Shown here: in pieces, positions 15,444 through 23,105 of the stretch | How the letters are laid out: each line of letters opens with the position of its first letter | How positions within the stretch are numbered: position 1 is the first letter of the stretch | Origin: Mucilaginibacter conchicola | GTDB taxonomy: Bacteria; Bacteroidota; Bacteroidia; Sphingobacteriales; Sphingobacteriaceae | Assembly (NCBI RefSeq): GCF_003432115.1 | Contig: NZ_QWDC01000002.1 | Span: 1,454,878-1,518,877, forward strand | DNA length: 64,000 nucleotides | Direction: 5' to 3' | Translations under genes and position numbers: made by a program | The notes under the pieces: model-generated | What the model saw: the letters and a program-made list of their open reading frames with translations, nothing else | Told to the model about the DNA's origin: nothing | The model's database searches: none

Positions 15444-16622
15444 ATGGAATTAAAAAAAGACGGGCATGAGAAGCCCAAAGTATATATCGCAACAGTTAAC
15501 GCAACAGAAATAGCTGTTTACGATCCAAAGATTACCGGCGCACAATTATTGAAAGAAGCCGGTATCAAACACGTTCAATGTCACACGCTTTATCAAAAAT
15601 TCAAAGGCTGTGATTTCGAAAAAGTGGCCATGGGCGAAGTGATAGATCTTTCAAAGGAAGATATCGAACATTTCGTTACTAAAGGTCCTGATGTTTTTAA
15701 TTATGAGGTTGACGGCGAGCCCGAAACGACCGATCACAAGGACCTGACCCCGCTTCGGATCATGGAGCTCAAGGGGGCGGATCCGGCTAATCACTACCTG
15801 ATCCAATTATTGCACGGCCGTGAGCAAGTTAGCTACGCCTATTGTCCGGATGAGCCGATTATTATGGATTGCCGCGGGATGAAGTTCATTACGGCTAAAT
15901 GGCTCGATGTGGTGAATATCGAAGAGTATGGTAAACAATGTAAACCGGTCCCTCCGGCGCGCAAATACCGTATCCGTGTAGATAAACAATATCATGACTG
16001 GGCAGATCGCTTAATTTCCGTACGTGAACTGATCAATTTAGAGTACCCGCACAGTTCCGCACCTTTTGAGGTATACAAGTTCCTTAATACAAGTCCTAAA
16101 CCTGTAAAGCTTCATCATAGTGAAAAGGTTGACCTGACAGAAAAATGCCTGGTCAGATTTACCATCCAGCCAAAGGAGCAGAAAGATGGTTTACAGACAG
16201 TTGCTGCGGAAGCGGCGCACAAGGTGCAGCCACGCAGGGAATTTTACCTGCCTGAGGATGATACAGATTTTTTAGACAGCCTTGGCCTCCTTTGGGAGGC
16301 CATAGGCCGTCAGTCCGCAATGTGGTTGCTTATTCATGATTACCCGCTGCCGGATGGCTATAATGTAGCGAAGGTAGATGTCGCTTTACTGATCGCACCC
16401 TCTTATCCTGCTACAGAAATTGACATGGCTTATTTTTATCCTGCCCTTTCTAAAAGATCCGGGCGTCCGATCAACGCGTTAAGCTCACAGATTGTCGACG
16501 GTCGGAATTTCCAACGCTGGTCGAGGCACCGTCAACCCGGTGAATGGAGGCCTGGGGTAGATAGCATCTCCACGCACTTATGTTTAGTTGACAATTGGTT
16601 AGTTACAGATTTAGGGAGGTAA
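15444..16622 (+). CDS. multi-ubiquitin-like protein fused to a prokaryotic E2-like domain
   Basis: A 392-residue protein. Residues 12-80 ('KVYIATVNATEIAVYDPKIT' on), about 101-155 ('TPLRIMELKGADPANHYLI' to 'CRGMKFITAKW') and about 173-245 ('RKYRIRVDK' to 'VRFTIQPKEQ') look like three tandem ubiquitin-like domains of the prokaryotic Multi_ubiq type. Residues about 265-392 ('REFYLPEDDTDFLDSLGLLW', 'HDYPLPDGYNVAKVDVALLI', 'DMAYFYPAL', 'RWSRHRQPGEWRPGVDSIST') match the prokaryotic E2 family E. The E2 part has one cysteine, Cys380. The chain ends in the E2 domain with no diglycine tail. A GGGAGG site at its end serves the E1 gene 1 base away. Predicted role: modifier and E2-like carrier in a ubiquitination-like pathway. 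Confidence 0.88.
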   Translation: MELKKDGHEKPKVYIATVNATEIAVYDPKITGAQLLKEAGIKHVQCHTLYQKFKGCDFEKVAMGEVIDLSKEDIEHFVTKGPDVFNYEVDGEPETTDHKDLTPLRIMELKGADPANHYLIQLLHGREQVSYAYCPDEPIIMDCRGMKFITAKWLDVVNIEEYGKQCKPVPPARKYRIRVDKQYHDWADRLISVRELINLEYPHSSAPFEVYKFLNTSPKPVKLHHSEKVDLTEKCLVRFTIQPKEQKDGLQTVAAEAAHKVQPRREFYLPEDDTDFLDSLGLLWEAIGRQSAMWLLIHDYPLPDGYNVAKVDVALLIAPSYPATEIDMAYFYPALSKRSGRPINALSSQIVDGRNFQRWSRHRQPGEWRPGVDSISTHLCLVDNWLVTDLGR

Positions 16623-16623
16623 T

Positions 16624-18018
16624 ATGAACGCGTTAAGAATTTCGGGATTTCATTATAATTTACTTCAACAGCACCTTTATCCCGGCGATAATAAGGAAGC
16701 GGTTGCCATCGCACTTTGTGGCCGGAGCGATTATCAGGGAAACCATACTTTATTAGTGCAGGACCTGTTATTGGTACCTTACGGGGTTTGCGACCGCAAA
16801 AGTGACTTTATACGCTGGCCGACAGAGGTAATCAATACTTTCTTGGAACGTGCTGCCAAACATCAACTGGCGATTGTGAAGATCCATTGCCATCCGGGCC
16901 CTGATATACACGAATATTTTTCAGAACTGGATGATGAATCGGACCGGCTTTTGTTCCGAAGTATACATTCTTGGCTCGACGACAATCTGCCGCACGCCAG
17001 TTGCATCATGCTGCCTGACGGACGTTTGTTCGGCCGCTTTTTTAACGGCCAGATGGGAACGGAGACCGTTCACAAGATCGCTGTTGCAGGAAGCGATGTG
17101 TTGATCTGGCATTACCAGGATGACCGGCCGGGAATAGTTGACGAATATCAGTTGCGTAACTTGCAGGCCTTCGGCCAAAGAACGGTTCATGTGCTCAACA
17201 AGATGAAAGTTGCAGTGGTCGGCTGCTCAGGCACAGGAAGCCCGGTTATCGAGCAATTAAAGCGACTCGGCGTGGGAGAGTTAATACTTGTTGACCCTGA
17301 CTTTGTCGACGGGGTAAACTTGAACAGGATCATTGGGACCACCAGTGCCGATGCCGCTGCTAAGACCATGAAGGTTGACGTGATGCGCAGGGGCATTGAG
17401 GAGGTAGGAATGGGAACAAAGGTCACCACCTTCGCCGCCCATATATCCCGGGTCGATATCATCAAGGCGATAGCCGACAGCGATTATCTGATCAGTTGTG
17501 TTGACGGAACGGAAGGCAGGCATAATTTGAACCTGATCTCCTCTTTTTATGTTCTACCGTTAATGGATATGGGCGTAAAATTAAATGCCGACGGAAATGG
17601 TGGAATCAAAAATATCTTTGGTGCGGTGCATTACATCCAGCCCGGCGGTTCAAGCTTGTTAAGCCGGCAGCAATATAGTTTAGAAAGCCTGCTCGCCGAA
17701 TCAGTTAAACGCATGGATCAGGAAGAGTACGCGCGTAACCAGTATTTAGCCAACGTTAACGAATCTCAGCCGGCAGTGATCAGTATCAACATGCAGGTTG
17801 CTGCTACTGCTGTTAACGACTTCCTGGCAAGGATACATCCTTACAGGAATATATCTAATTCGGACGTTGATGCCATCAAGATCGATTTTGCGGATGGTCT
17901 TTCTTATACAGAAACATTTACCGAGGTATGCCCATTTTTCAGAAAATGGGTTGGCAAAGGAGATGTTGAGCCATTGTTGAACAGTCCTGAGCTAAGTGAT
18001 GTTAAGGCTGTTTTATAA
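16624..18018 (+). CDS. JAMM/JAB isopeptidase fused to E1-like (ThiF family) adenylating domain
   Basis: A 464-residue fusion. Residues about 1-145 form a JAB/MPN domain with the metal site His88-x-His90-Pro, Ser100 and Asp103 ('KIHCHPG' and 'SELDDESD'). Residues about 165-440 form an E1/ThiF domain: a glycine-rich loop 'VVGCSGTGSP' (198-207), 'LVDPDFVDGVNLNR' (222-235) with the ATP/Mg-binding Asp and Arg, and 'SCVDGTEGRHNLN' (291-303). The first half should remove or process ubiquitin-like modifiers and the second should adenylate them. Candidate cysteines are 201, 292 and 436; which, if any, carries a thioester is unclear. The gene follows the E2 fusion by 1 base and overlaps the DUF6527 gene by 20 bases. 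Confidence 0.9.
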   Translation: MNALRISGFHYNLLQQHLYPGDNKEAVAIALCGRSDYQGNHTLLVQDLLLVPYGVCDRKSDFIRWPTEVINTFLERAAKHQLAIVKIHCHPGPDIHEYFSELDDESDRLLFRSIHSWLDDNLPHASCIMLPDGRLFGRFFNGQMGTETVHKIAVAGSDVLIWHYQDDRPGIVDEYQLRNLQAFGQRTVHVLNKMKVAVVGCSGTGSPVIEQLKRLGVGELILVDPDFVDGVNLNRIIGTTSADAAAKTMKVDVMRRGIEEVGMGTKVTTFAAHISRVDIIKAIADSDYLISCVDGTEGRHNLNLISSFYVLPLMDMGVKLNADGNGGIKNIFGAVHYIQPGGSSLLSRQQYSLESLLAESVKRMDQEEYARNQYLANVNESQPAVISINMQVAATAVNDFLARIHPYRNISNSDVDAIKIDFADGLSYTETFTEVCPFFRKWVGKGDVEPLLNSPELSDVKAVL

Positions 18019-18322
18019 TTGGCTCTTAAGGCTTTTCAGGAAGGAAAAGCTTTATGGCTACCAGTTCGTAGACGATGTACCTGGCCGGCTCAGGCTGGGT
18101 ATTGTTTACCTGGTCGGAAACCAAGGGTATATTTGGCAATGTGTAATGCTTTGCCCTTGCGGTTGTAAACAAATACTTTACACGAACCTGATCGAAGATC
18201 ATCATCCTTTTTGGAAATATAAGCTTAACGGTAAAACGATTTCTTTAAGGCCGTCCATTGATCGACTGGTTGGCTGCCGCAGTCACTTTTTCCTGACGGA
18301 TGGGAAGATTATTTGGTGTTAG
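17999..18322 (+). CDS. DUF6527 family protein of ubiquitin-like operons
   Basis: A 107-residue protein. Its signature is 'CPCGC' (about 52-56) with the C-terminal 'RPSIDRLVGCRSHFFLTDGK' and a final Trp-Cys, the pattern of DUF6527. That family recurs beside E1/E2/JAB/multi-ubiquitin genes, and I recall the name BubE being used for it, which should be checked. ATG 17999 overlaps the E1 gene by 20 bases, so translation is coupled. It may act as a processing protease or accessory of the pathway; the conserved Ser and His of 'PSI...CRSHFF' are notable. A strong terminator follows 49 bases later and closes the operon. Confidence 0.8.
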   Translation: MLRLFYNWLLRLFRKEKLYGYQFVDDVPGRLRLGIVYLVGNQGYIWQCVMLCPCGCKQILYTNLIEDHHPFWKYKLNGKTISLRPSIDRLVGCRSHFFLTDGKIIWC

Positions 18323-18370
18323 CTGTTTTTCAAATTACCTCATTTTCATTTTTTTAACATCAGCTTACTT

Positions 18371-18410
18371 ACAAACAATCTGAAAAACAATTTTCAGATT
18401 GTTTGTTTTT
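18371..18410 (+). terminator. strong terminator of the ubiquitin-like operon
   Basis: ACAAACAATCTGAAAA pairs perfectly with TTTTCAGATTGTTTGT around a 3-4 base loop, followed by five T. The long A/T-rich stem marks the end of the E2-E1-DUF6527 transcript. Confidence 0.85.
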
Positions 18411-18435
18411 ATGGTTACAGATAATTAGTTTAGGA

Positions 18436-18469
18436 TTGTGATTTAATTTAAACCTTATTTGTACCTTTG
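18436..18469 (+). promoter_or_regulatory. promoter for the small gene and C39-like peptidase
   Basis: TACCTTTG at 18462-18469 fits the Bacteroidota -7 consensus TAnnTTTG exactly. A TTG at 18436-18438 lies 23 bases upstream, slightly farther than the usual 19-21. The first ATG is 40 bases downstream. Confidence 0.6.
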
Positions 18470-18508
18470 CAGTCCAAAAAATGGCTGAAAAGTTATTTAT
18501 TATCAATT

Positions 18509-18685
18509 ATGGAAAAACTTCAACTATCACAGATTTTGGTGCCAGGCGCTGAGATCAAAGCGGTTAAGCTGAAACAAACAGCTGCCGTAAGAAAGGCGAT
18601 TGAAGATACCATGCTTTTACAAGATGAGATACTTAAATTAAAAAACGTTGACCAGGAGACCCTCAAGTTGGTTGTACAGTTATAA
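18509..18685 (+). CDS. 58-aa small protein preceding the C39-like peptidase
   Basis: The ATG at 18509 gives 58 residues, mostly helical and charged: 'LSQILVPGAEIKAVKLKQ' then 'TAAVRKAIEDTMLLQDEILK', ending in 'LKLVVQL'. It has no cysteines, no signal peptide and no recognised domain. It is the first gene of a two-gene unit, with the peptidase GTG 7 bases after its stop. A substrate, chaperone or antitoxin-like partner of the peptidase is possible, but none is shown. Confidence 0.65.
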   Translation: MEKLQLSQILVPGAEIKAVKLKQTAAVRKAIEDTMLLQDEILKLKNVDQETLKLVVQL

Positions 18686-18692
18686 TTAAGTA

Positions 18693-20228
18693 GTGAAAAT
18701 CCTCGCCTATTCTGAGGCTAACCTCGCGGTAGCCTTATCTAACAAAAAGACCACCCCCGAAATAGTTAAGCTGAAAAAGCACTTTAGCTATTTCAAAAAG
18801 TATTTGGAAAGCCCAGAGCTTAACGTAAAGACGATTCTTCTTGAAGAAGGTTATATCAGTCGCGATTACCTTCATGACTATGCTTCATATTACGCGCTCT
18901 GTTATGAACAATATGAAAAAGTGTGCCGTAGGGTGCACTTTTTTGATAATGAGGTCACTGAAGATGAATTTAAAAAGATCATTATTCAGCCCGTTGAGGA
19001 TCAAGCCGAATTTTGGAAGCATTATATGGGTTTCATCGTAGTCAAACCGTTGCCTTCCAAAATGATCGGCTATACGGTTCTAAAAACCTATTCAAATAGC
19101 CAAAACTACAGTGACCGAAATTTTTGGGGTTTGCGGCAGTACACGATCAACCTATACGGGAATAAAATCACCTTGGAATCTCTGGCTTTTCAGGAACAGG
19201 ATTCTGTACTTGCCGCTTGCGCAACTATGGCAGTGTGGTCGATGCTGAACAAGGCCGCAGTCGATTTTCACACCGTCCTTAAATCCCCCAGCCAGATAAC
19301 TAACGACGCAGATAATGTTTCTCCTGACGGCAGTCGGTTATTCCCGAATAATGGCTTGAGTATACAGCAGATCTCTCAGGCGATACTGGCATCAGGTCTT
19401 GTATCAGAAATAAAGGATGGCGATTTCAGGCCGCCCGATAGGCCGTACAAGGTCATTACGGTACGTTATCTGAAAAAGATCATTAATGCTTATTCCGGCA
19501 TTGGCATACCCATCATCTTGGTCGTTAGGGTGCCTAGTGGCGGCAGTCACGGCCTGCATGCCATAACTGTCTCGGGTTTTAAGGTAAATCAGCCCCTCCC
19601 CATTTTGCCGCAAAAGAATATCAGTTATATGTCTGATAACATTGATCGGATATATGCCCATGACGACCAATGGGGACCGTTCGCGCGGATCAACCTGTCA
19701 AATGATTACGACCTTGAAACGCCCTGGACAGAGTTTGATAAAGAGCATCGCCCAACTGTAGTTACAAGCATCGTCGTTTCTCTCTATCCTAAAATCAGAA
19801 TTTCTTATCAGGACCTGGAAGTGATCGTAGTGGGACTGGATCTGATACTTACCCTTTTCTTTAAAAATCACATCCTTGCAGACCTGGTTTGGGATATCAA
19901 GATCGAGTTCAGCGAAAAGTATAAAACAACCCTAAAAAATTCCTCTTTGGATGACACTGAAAAGGTAGAAATACTGGCAGAGAGCATGCCGAAATATATT
20001 TGGGTAGCAACCTGTCACATAGGCGAACACAAGTTGTTCTGTTTTACATTTGATGCTACAAATGTAAATCATGCCATGATCGGACTGCAGGTTATATCCT
20101 TTCTGCCGGACAAACTTCAGCAAACACTTAAACAGTTCTTGATAAAGAACAGAGAAACCCTTCAGTTTATGTTCAAGCACATGGCAAGTGAAAAGTATTA
20201 TGAATTTTTGATCAATAAACTCAAGTAA
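18693..20228 (+). CDS. C39/papain-like cysteine peptidase domain protein of unknown function
   Basis: A 511-residue protein starting at GTG 18693. The N-terminal ~160 residues are unassigned ('YMGFIVVKPLPSKMIGYTVL'). A papain/C39-like core follows: 'QEQDSVLAACATMAVWSML' gives an oxyanion Gln169 and nucleophile Cys176, 'GSHGLHAITVSGF' gives His289 (or His286), and 'YAHDDQWGPF' at 321-330 supplies the acidic residue. The C-terminal ~160 residues are also unassigned. All catalytic positions are present, so peptidase or transglutaminase-like activity is plausible. Next to a ubiquitin-like operon, a deconjugating or modifier-processing role is attractive but unproven. It could equally be an independent defense gene. 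Confidence 0.75.
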   Translation: MKILAYSEANLAVALSNKKTTPEIVKLKKHFSYFKKYLESPELNVKTILLEEGYISRDYLHDYASYYALCYEQYEKVCRRVHFFDNEVTEDEFKKIIIQPVEDQAEFWKHYMGFIVVKPLPSKMIGYTVLKTYSNSQNYSDRNFWGLRQYTINLYGNKITLESLAFQEQDSVLAACATMAVWSMLNKAAVDFHTVLKSPSQITNDADNVSPDGSRLFPNNGLSIQQISQAILASGLVSEIKDGDFRPPDRPYKVITVRYLKKIINAYSGIGIPIILVVRVPSGGSHGLHAITVSGFKVNQPLPILPQKNISYMSDNIDRIYAHDDQWGPFARINLSNDYDLETPWTEFDKEHRPTVVTSIVVSLYPKIRISYQDLEVIVVGLDLILTLFFKNHILADLVWDIKIEFSEKYKTTLKNSSLDDTEKVEILAESMPKYIWVATCHIGEHKLFCFTFDATNVNHAMIGLQVISFLPDKLQQTLKQFLIKNRETLQFMFKHMASEKYYEFLINKLK

Positions 20229-20723
20229 ACGTTTTTTGAAACTGTTTTCACGCTGAAATAAATCGATTTTTATAGATTATAATTGAGTTTTGAGCTAAAA
20301 CAAGGTACCCTAAATTTGAATTTAAGGGCTTGGAGATATTGCTTGAATCTATAATTGTCAGATGTGATGACGAGAACTTCAGTTTACCTGTGAATTTGAA
20401 TTGTGTTGTAGCTTCGATTTTTGCAATTTCCAAGATAGAAGTAGTTGCATAACGCAGCGGCAGGCTGGCAGGCCACACAGATAATTCTCAGTTTTGTACA
20501 AAATTATTATAACAAATCAACGCCAGCCGTAATCTAAAATAATCCATGGTTCTTTAATCTCATTAGCAGGACTCTACTACGACCATCGGCTGATGGGACC
20601 TAAATAATCATAATTTCCTTAAAATCGACGAACCAATTTTTGTATATTTATGTAATGCCAAAAGGGATGATGGCATTCGTTAATTAACTTCATGCAGGCT
20701 CAATGTGTATTAACATTGTATGA
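20229..20723. other. AT-rich intergenic stretch at the right edge of the accessory region
   Basis: About 500 bases without a convincing gene. Two short hairpins are visible: ATGCCA/TGGCAT (20655-20660, 20671-20676) and CAATGT/ACATTG (20701-20706, 20713-20718). No integrase, terminal repeat or IS is recognisable. Short open frames on the minus strand have poor composition. Confidence 0.5.
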
Positions 20724-20764
20724 CCAAAAACAACAAAGGCAGTCACATTTTCATGTAACTGCCT
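20724..20764 (-). terminator. terminator of the tRNA-Met gene
   Basis: On the minus strand AGGCAGT and ACTGCCT form a 7-bp stem, extended by ACATG/CATGT-like pairs, and a T-rich run follows (complement of 20724-20736). It lies 10 bases beyond the tRNA 3' end. Confidence 0.75.
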
Positions 20765-20773
20765 CGTTATCAG

Positions 20774-20847
20774 TAGCGGGGAGCAGGATCGAACTGCCGA
20801 CCTTAGGGTTATGAATCCTACGCTCTAACCATCTGAGCTACCCCGCC
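20774..20847 (-). tRNA. tRNA-Met (CAT anticodon)
   Basis: A complete 74-base cloverleaf: acceptor GGCGGGG pairs with CCCCGCT (one G-U), the D stem GCTC/GAGC, anticodon CAT in loop TTCATAA, T stem GGCAG/CTGCT around TTCGATC, discriminator A, no encoded CCA. The anticodon stem TAGGA/CCCTA has an A-C mismatch at its last pair. The GAGC and loop sequences fit an elongator-type Met (or tRNA-Ile2 precursor) rather than initiator. The accessory region ends next to its 3' side. Confidence 0.9.
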
Positions 20848-20879
20848 GTATTTAAATGTTCAGGACTTGCTCCTGATTG

Positions 20880-20956
20880 TGGTTCTATGGATCGAACTGC
20901 CGTCCGACAGCTGGCGGATATGAATCCTACGCTCTAACCATCTGAGCTACCCCGCC
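20880..20956 (-). pseudogene. degenerate tandem copy of the tRNA-Met gene
   Basis: A 42-bp segment (20919-20960) covering the 5' half is identical to 20810-20851 of the intact tRNA, and GGATCGAACTGCCG of the T arm also recurs. The 3' half differs: the anticodon 3' stem and variable loop are replaced by a palindrome-like CCGCCAGCTGTCGG. The 3' acceptor strand (ending ATAGAACCA) cannot pair with GGCGGGG. A working cloverleaf is not possible, so this is a tRNA pseudogene 109 bases from the intact copy. Confidence 0.75.
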
Positions 20957-21115
20957 GTATAAATAAATTATTGCTAAATTAACTTTAGCTTACTTTTTTA
21001 GTCGAACCCATGTAAGGGTGGCTAAAAAAGGTTTGCAAATATAGCAGATTTTCGCTTTCTTTAGAAAAAAAGTTAACTTTTAGCCCCCTGATTGATTTGT
21101 AACGATTGTACCCCT

Positions 21116-21496
21116 ATGTCTGAGAAGAAGAAGTTTAATCTTGAGTATGAGATAAAATCCTCACCAAGAATACTATATAGTTTCCTGAATGAAGCAAACG
21201 GCCTTACCCAATGGTTTGCTGATGATGTGTCTGTTCGCGATCAGGTGTATACTTTTACCTGGGATGATGAAACCCAGCGCGCTAAACTGATCACCATAAA
21301 AGAGAATAAACTGGTACGTTTTAAGTGGCTTGATGATGAACCGCAATGCTATCTTGAAATGGAAATTCTGCAGGACGAACTCACCAATGATGTAGCCCTG
21401 GCTATTACTGATTTTGCCACGGATGAAAATATTGCCGACCGCAAACTGATTTGGGATAACCAGATAGATTATCTCATTAGCACACTGGGCGCGTAA
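21116..21496 (+). CDS. START/SRPBCC-like (AHSA1-type) domain protein
   Basis: The ATG at 21116 gives 126 residues: 'KFNLEYEIKSSPRILYSFL' and 'LTQWFADDVSVRDQVYTFTW' are typical of the N-terminal strands and helix of AHSA1/SRPBCC proteins, ending in a long helix ('DNQIDYLISTLGA'). The fold binds hydrophobic ligands or partners in the cytoplasm; the specific ligand is unknown. This small START-like protein is common in Bacteroidota, commonly upstream of an LptF/G-type permease gene as here (90 bases apart). Confidence 0.8.
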   Translation: MSEKKKFNLEYEIKSSPRILYSFLNEANGLTQWFADDVSVRDQVYTFTWDDETQRAKLITIKENKLVRFKWLDDEPQCYLEMEILQDELTNDVALAITDFATDENIADRKLIWDNQIDYLISTLGA

Positions 21497-21586
21497 ACTC
21501 TTTAATTTCTGTATTTTTGCCGCGTTGAACCTGTCATGCAATTATTTGCGTGTACAGTCGTTTCATGCTTACCCGGAAATTGCTGA

Positions 21587-23014
21587 ATGAAGAAAATACA
21601 TCTTTTACTGCTCAAGTCTTTTATCAGGCCATTCATTGTAACCTTGCTTATAGTGATGTTTGTGTTGCTGATGTTATTTCTCTTCAAGTACATCGATGAC
21701 CTGATAGGCAAGGGCTTTGCGTGGTACATCATCCTTGAGTTGATGATGTACAATTCTGCAACAAATGTGGTGATGGCGTTGCCCTTATCTGTTTTGCTTT
21801 CCTCTATCATGACCTATGGCGCCCTGGGCGAAAACTATGAACTTGTTGCTATTAAATCTGCAGGTATCTCATTGCGCCGCGCTATGTACCCCATGATGGT
21901 GATCATCATTGTGATAAGTATTGCCGCTTTTGCGTTTTCGGATTATATGCTCCCGGTTGCTAACCTTAAATACTATTCGCTGCTATATGATGCGCGTAAG
22001 CAAAAATCAGCCGACTTGCTTCCTGAGAATATCTTCAGTAATCGTTTTCCCGGTTATACCATAAGGGTTAAACACAAAGATCCCGACGGGCAAACCCTGC
22101 ATGACATTATTATTTACGAGGCCGGTACGGGTGCTTCATCGGGTACGCAAATGGTAACATTTGCCAAAACCGGGCTGATGTACCGTACTAAGGACGATCT
22201 TTACCTGGTTTTAACGCTTAAGGATGGTGTACGCTACCAGGAAGACCCCGGCGAGAAAAGCGGTGTAGCCAGGCAGCGCCTTACCCGTTTCAGGTTTGAG
22301 GAAACAGAACAGAAATTCGACCTCTCAGGCCTTAAAATGACCCGTACAAACGAGAATGAGTTTAGGAGTGCTTCGCAGATGATGAATCTTAGGCAGCTTA
22401 CCCATTTTGTTGATTCGGCAAACAAAAATATAGATAGCACGCGGTATCAGAATTACAGATTGCTTACATCTTACATACGCTATGCACTGGTGCCTAAAAC
22501 TTCAATAGCTGTTAAGCAAACCGTGGCTGCAGATAGCACCAGACCTAAAGAGCAAACAGCCAAAATTAATGCGCTCAATAATGCTTCGAGCGAAGTACAC
22601 CAGATATTGGATGCACTACGTAACCGCGTAGATCAGCATAACGATGCCAGCAAAACGGTGCGCAAATATGTGCTGGAGTACCAAAAGAAATTTACGCTCA
22701 GCGCAGCATGCGTTGTATTGTTCCTGATAGGGGCACCGCTGGGAGCCATCATCCGCAAAGGCGGTTTGGGCTTGCCGGTGGTAGTGTCGGTAATCTTCTT
22801 CCTCATTTACTATATCATCGGAACTATCGGCGAAAAATCAGCCAAAGAGGGCGATTGGTCGCCGGTTACGGGGGCATGGATAGGTATTGTTATCCTGCTT
22901 CCTGTAGGAGTTTTCCTTACTTACAAAGCCGCTACTGATTCCAGTTTATTTGATGTGGAAATTTACAGGCGTTTTGTAGGCCGCATTAAGTTTTGGAAAC
23001 GCAGCCGCGCCTAA
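21587..23014 (+). CDS. LptF/LptG family lipopolysaccharide export permease (YjgP/YjgQ)
   Basis: A 475-residue membrane protein. The N-terminal half has helices with 'LLLKSFIRPFIVTLLIVMFV' and 'LELMMYNSATNVVMALPLSVLLSSIMTYGALGE', the family signature. A large periplasmic beta-jellyroll-like domain (about 120-350) follows, then three C-terminal helices ('LIGAPLGAIIRKGGLG'). LptF/G permeases extract lipopolysaccharide from the inner membrane with the LptB ATPase. It lies between the START-like protein and RibBA. Confidence 0.92.
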   Translation: MKKIHLLLLKSFIRPFIVTLLIVMFVLLMLFLFKYIDDLIGKGFAWYIILELMMYNSATNVVMALPLSVLLSSIMTYGALGENYELVAIKSAGISLRRAMYPMMVIIIVISIAAFAFSDYMLPVANLKYYSLLYDARKQKSADLLPENIFSNRFPGYTIRVKHKDPDGQTLHDIIIYEAGTGASSGTQMVTFAKTGLMYRTKDDLYLVLTLKDGVRYQEDPGEKSGVARQRLTRFRFEETEQKFDLSGLKMTRTNENEFRSASQMMNLRQLTHFVDSANKNIDSTRYQNYRLLTSYIRYALVPKTSIAVKQTVAADSTRPKEQTAKINALNNASSEVHQILDALRNRVDQHNDASKTVRKYVLEYQKKFTLSAACVVLFLIGAPLGAIIRKGGLGLPVVVSVIFFLIYYIIGTIGEKSAKEGDWSPVTGAWIGIVILLPVGVFLTYKAATDSSLFDVEIYRRFVGRIKFWKRSRA

Positions 23015-23105
23015 CCATACTTTTACACAATCCCGACGCTATTAGTTTAAATATAAACTACATTTGCTTAGTAAATGCAGCATTGCTGCATTCAATTTTG
23101 ATACA

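Noticed and set aside
20774-20960. The 42-bp tRNA repeat as attL and attR of the element
   Set aside because: Both copies lie on the same side, 109 bases apart, so they cannot bound a 20-kb element. The other border must be outside the window.
23015-23105. FMN riboswitch upstream of ribBA
   Set aside because: The 91-base gap lacks the conserved RFN element; I see no such fold.
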